NCBI RefSeq assembly: GCF_014805625.2
Contig: NW_023998417.1
Span: 833,968-897,967 of the forward strand
Reading direction: 5' to 3'
Source of the DNA: Glossina fuscipes
Taxonomy: Eukaryota > Arthropoda > Insecta > Diptera > Glossinidae
Length of the DNA: 64,000 nucleotides
Positions 60,411 to 64,000 of the stretch are shown here, piece after piece (positions within the stretch are counted from its first letter, which is position 1; each line of letters opens with the position of its first letter). A program made the translations under genes and the position numbers. Below the pieces are notes generated by a model, which was not told the DNA's origin, ran no database searches, and saw only the letters and a list, made by a program, of their open reading frames with translations.

Positions 60411-62506
60411 AATATTTCTTGATCAATTCATTTATTTCACTTAAAATGTCTGGTAATGCATATCTTAAGGCGTTTTCAAAAATGTTACGTAGCTATTAAA
60501 ATATTGTATAATTTCAGTCGTTTCTTTTAATTGAAATGATCTAGACCAGTGTTTCCCAACTAGCAGTCAAACAGTAAAGTGATCTATGTGTTATTTAGCT
60601 CTTAAAAAAACTCATTATTGAGTTCAATACTTTTTTTACCTTAGGTTTGTTTAGTAAAGTGCTATACAGAATAACCTCCAGATTATTTTGGATGAAATTT
60701 GAATATGAAATCGAGTTTGTACTGAAATCCCAAAATCAACAAGACTTCGTAAATACGTATATATACGTATGTGCATGTATATGTATACATACATATAAAT
60801 GCATATTGCAAACAGTATACCTCCTATAACTTGCGTTCAGACGCTGACCGAGGCTCGTTAAACTCGGTAAAAGGGTGAAATAGAAAACATGTATTGATAA
60901 ATTTTTATACATTTCTCTTTCTTTCTCTCTCTCTTTGGTCAAGAAAAACAAATTTACTATTCAACGGCCCTAAAATCTGCCATTTAGTGTCTTCAGCGCG
61001 ATTATTGAAAAAAAATTATTTTAAATATAATGAGTATGTTAATCGGTTTGGGTTGTTCATGTATTTGTATAGTGGAAGTGACTCGTAAAAAATAGAGCAA
61101 GTCACCATGTTATTGGGTGACCCCCAATATGTCTATAGAACGCCATGTATGACTTAAAGCAACTTGATTTCGTCTCCCCCGTCAAACCTGCATAAAGAAA
61201 CGGTAAAATATTTTATTAATGCTGAATATGTCCCTGATCGCAACGGCAAAGTTCGCACGGACAATTCATATATATATATATATGTTTAGCCTTGAAAATA
61301 TTGTAAGAAACTTCTGATCAACATCTTTTACAGCTTGCAACGTTTCCGGTATTGTAAGGAGGGCCAATCGCGGTTGTTTTCAAAACCTCTTATGCAGTAG
61401 TCGAGTAAAAACATTACAAGAAATAAACAAAACTTTATATGCTTTGTGAGGACTGAAAATTGTCTCTCTTTTTGACTTCGCAGATCTTCCGTTTTGTGTG
61501 GAAGGTTAAGTCAAACTAGGTTAAATCAAGCGTCGGCCACATGTATAAGTCAAGGGTAAAATTTTATTGCCTAAGCAGCCATGGAAATCGTGTGTTTCAA
61601 TCAAAAGGAATAATCATGATGTGGCCATTTGCTGCGAACAGAGAAGCAACCTAAACTAATTCCGACCCGCCCGCAGTAAATTCTTCACCGTTTTCATTAA
61701 CTTTGATTTTTTTTGCTTCACAATCTTGAAATTTGATTTTCGGTATCAAATGTGCTCTAAAGTTTTTAGAGACTTAGCTCAGGGTGTAGATTTCTTTAGA
61801 GATTATCAAAAGTTTGCGAAATATCGTTTGCAACAGCTGGTCGTGTAATAGTCCATCTGCTATGATAATAGACTGACTTCCTCTTTAGGTATATTGGAGG
61901 AAGTTTCTTATCTTTGGTCTCTCAGAATATCTTAAAGTTCACCTATGGTATGTTAATATAAGCAAATATCAATTATTCACCTTTTTTCATTTGATATAAT
62001 ATATATCTACATATATATATATATTTGATAGAGTATTTTTTTCTTCCCTTTCAATGAGTTTTTAAGAAAACCATTGGAAAATATTCGTCTTGTCACTTTA
62101 TATCTTTACCCGTCCAAAAGATGTTGAATTCATGCAATGTTCTCTTAATTTGACACTTAATTTTAATCGTGTTCTGTAAACACATTCGAATTAATGAACG
62201 TAATTTGCGAAATTTCTTAACGCGAATGAACTTTAATAACTTAATATTAACGAAAGCTATATGAACCATGATGGCGTGAAGTTAAGTTGAATGTATTATG
62301 TAAAGTACGAAAAATGCTTGACTGCTTGTCAAGATCGCACAAATATTGTGAACTTGTTCGCAATTATTACGGCACTATATGGTGTGCGATGACATGCAAA
62401 ATTCTAATTAACGATGACTTTCAAGCAAAATCTAATCCATTTATTTTGCTATGAAATGTAGATAAAAAGTTTCTAAAAACCAAGTAAAGTTTCAGTTTCA
62501 GTTTTT

Positions 62507-62541
<35 letters not shown>

Positions 62542-63126
62542 TTTTTTTTGGTTTTCATTTTCAACGTTCAACACATTTTTAATTTCAAATGTAATAATAT
62601 TCTCCCCACTAGCTTCGAAATTAACAGTAACCATATTAATGGTCATATAACTTTTGAATTGACTTTCACACAGCTCATGGATATATTATTACATTGCGCG
62701 TAGCGTTAGTTACGCTGTTTTGATTCCACACAAACTAAGATAAACTTTATAAAATTTGTTAAGAACAGTTGCTATCACATTAACTTTTCACACAACTACA
62801 TTATGCACACGAAAATGGACACCAAACATGGACATCTCATCCGCACGTTACCCTACATACATGTTCACATGTATGCGAATCCTGGATCTTTGTGCGCTGA
62901 CTAATTTTTAGGAAACTGCTTCGATAGTAATATATTATCTCTTAGTGATATTAGCAAAAAGTAAGAATCAAATATTATCGGGTTCAAGAATTATCGGGCA
63001 TCGAATTCTATTTGAATCATATTTGGGTGCAAAGAAGCGAAAAATACTCAAATTTCACGAATAGTTGAATAGATAATAATTGCCTAATCAAGTCAAATGT
63101 CAGTGCAGTAACTTTAGTCGTAACTA
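60411..63126. other. Non-coding stretch
   Basis: No gene is supported. It has short CT, TA and T tracts (60916-60934, 61267-61283, 62502-62550) and otherwise ordinary sequence. Confidence 0.6.
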
Positions 63127-63465
63127 TTAGGTTGAATCATAAATAAATTCCGTTTTTTTTTTTATGTGACATTTATTTTGTTTTCATTGACTAACAAAAT
63201 TATAATAGTTTAACAGTTGATTGTGAGATATTCACCCCTTTTGCTATACCTCTTGCTAATTGGCCTGAATTTTGCTCCACTATTGACTTTACAAGGTTGT
63301 CGTCAAACTCGGAAAGACGTCTCGTCTTCTAAGGTCGTATTTCCAGAAGGGAATTTCCTAAACCAATTTCTAGCTGTGCGATCACTTATCAGTTCTTCGC
63401 TGTATATGCTGCATACTTTTGCCAGCTGGCGCCTTAGCGCTACTACCTTGTTTAGATTCTCAAAC
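63127..63465 (-). mobile_element. Deleted mariner element: transposase N-terminus next to one end
   Basis: The left border is TA followed by TTAGGTTGAATCATAAATAA and ATTCCG, a typical mariner terminal repeat. On the minus strand, 63455-63205 encodes SDRTARNWFRKFPSGNTTLE (first helix-turn-helix and following loop). After a frameshift it reads FDDNLVKSIVEQNSGQLARG then VNISQSTV (second helix-turn-helix). These match the N-terminal DNA-binding half of mariner transposases (ERT...WF.KF.SG, then a D..L...I...P...R.IA..L.IS.STV layout). The catalytic core is deleted, so the DNA-binding half lies next to the 3' terminal repeat. The 5' terminal repeat expected at the right was not found. Confidence 0.68.
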
Positions 63466-63630
63466 CATCATATGTCGAATATGTAATTTTTGACCCTCCC
63501 TTCCAGAGTTCAAGAAAAACAGTTCATTGTAATATGCACGACATGAAATAGTTGAGAGAAGACTAAATGAATCCTCATTTATATAGTGGAAACAAAAAAT
63601 CATTTGTTTCGATCGTCGGTAACGTATAGT

Positions 63631-64000
63631 GGTTAAATACAAGCAATAGATTCTACTTACCTGTATCGGAAGTTATTTATTAGTCAGCCTAATATAATAA
63701 TGAGCCCTTAGTCGATAAAGGTATAACACTTACGGTTAAATATTATTATTATTATTATTAATTTCGCCAGAGAAATAAATTCTAAGACTAAACTCTTAAA
63801 AGCACTAGCATCTAAGGCTATCGGCTTTTATTAAAAACTCTACCGCACTTCAGATTCGAATCCACGACCATTGACTTGCTAGTCGAGATTCCTCGCCTTC
63901 GGCTACTCAAGCGGGTTACGGTTAAATACAAACAATAGATTCTACCTACCTGAATCGGAAGTTATTTATGAGTCAGCCTGATATAATGAGCCCTTAGTCG
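63631..64000. repeat. Tandem duplication of about 90-100 bp split by a SINE
   Basis: GGTTAAATACAAGCAATAGA at 63631 and the following bases to 63715 recur with few changes at 63920-64000: AGATTCTAC.TACCTG.ATC, GGAAGTTATTTAT.AGTCAG and GAGCCCTTAGTCG are shared. The second copy runs off the window end. Without the SINE, the two copies would be head-to-tail neighbours, so the duplication predates the SINE insertion. Confidence 0.88.
63743..63915 (-). mobile_element. tRNA-derived SINE, body type B, with 13-bp target duplication
   Basis: Read on the minus strand from 63915: an A-box-like GAGTAGCCGAAGGCG, a B-box-like GTGGATTCGAATCTG, GTGCGGTAGAGTTTTTAATA, the body with AGATGCTAGTGCTTTTAAGA, then TTAGAATTTATTTCTCTGGC and a TAA tail of about five units at 63743-63760. 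TTACGGTTAAATA occurs exactly on both sides (63730-63742 and 63916-63928), a 13-bp target-site duplication. Intact duplication and body mark this as probably the youngest SINE in the window. Confidence 0.85.

Noticed and set aside
1..64000. Possible CRISPR array, operon, prophage or other bacterial system
   Set aside because: Direct repeats are microsatellites, minisatellites or transposon debris. There are no spaced palindromic repeats, no cas-like genes and no ribosome-binding-site-led gene clusters; the sequence is plainly eukaryotic.

Overview
The window looks like non-coding, AT-rich sequence from an insect nuclear genome, most likely a higher fly (Diptera). I found no intact protein-coding gene, no rRNA or tRNA gene, no CRISPR array and no bacterial-style operon. 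Three lines of evidence point to a fly: very dense TA, CA/GT, GATA and homopolymer microsatellites; several decayed mariner transposons; and a repeat carrying the GTCY-type microsatellite and core typical of the dipteran DINE-1/mini-me group. The genus cannot be fixed from this sequence. It is either intergenic or part of a very long intron. Three 10-N assembly gaps (10469-10478, 25285-25294, 49829-49838) all lie inside tandem or simple repeats, so the true lengths there are unknown.

Layout. 1-8 kb: microsatellites, one tRNA-headed SINE (4734) and a faint GTCC-type repeat (5.8-6.3 kb). 8.03-8.12 kb: a 91-bp palindromic TTAA-ended MITE. 9.9-10.9 kb: a CAACGG hexamer array and a degenerate pyrimidine-rich CGTC array. 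16.9-18.3 kb: a SINE, then the 3' end of a jockey-like LINE. 22-25.3 kb: a GTCY repeat, a possible LINE tail, a mariner relic and a 37-bp minisatellite. 26.5-27.0 kb: a 71-bp minisatellite of seven units. 30.9-32.2 kb: an internally deleted mariner with terminal inverted repeats (TIRs) and TA target duplication, overlapped by an unrelated perfect 25-bp inverted-repeat pair. 33.2-33.5 kb: a second mariner, irritans-like N-terminus. 38-48 kb: three more SINE copies and simple repeats. 48.71-48.86 kb: a MITE with mariner-like TIRs, and a single matching end at 57.25 kb. 51.7-52.5 kb: the most gene-like and most GC-rich stretch, with two opposed short ORFs of unknown nature. 55.4 and 56.0 kb: a second GTCY repeat and a SINE 3' part. 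59.8-60.4 kb: a SINE next to a second LINE 3' end. 63.1-64.0 kb: a deleted mariner, then a roughly 90-bp tandem duplication split by a SINE with a clean 13-bp target-site duplication.

How the parts relate. The pieces are mobile-element debris at different stages of decay. The two LINE 3' ends belong to one family. The SINE copies share a tRNA-like head with A- and B-box-like motifs but carry two different 3' bodies, here called A and B. At least four distinct mariner lineages are present. No novel functional system is evident. The best leads are the two small MITE families, the two minisatellites, the conflicting inverted repeats at 31-32 kb, and the unexplained GC-rich block at 51.7-52.5 kb.
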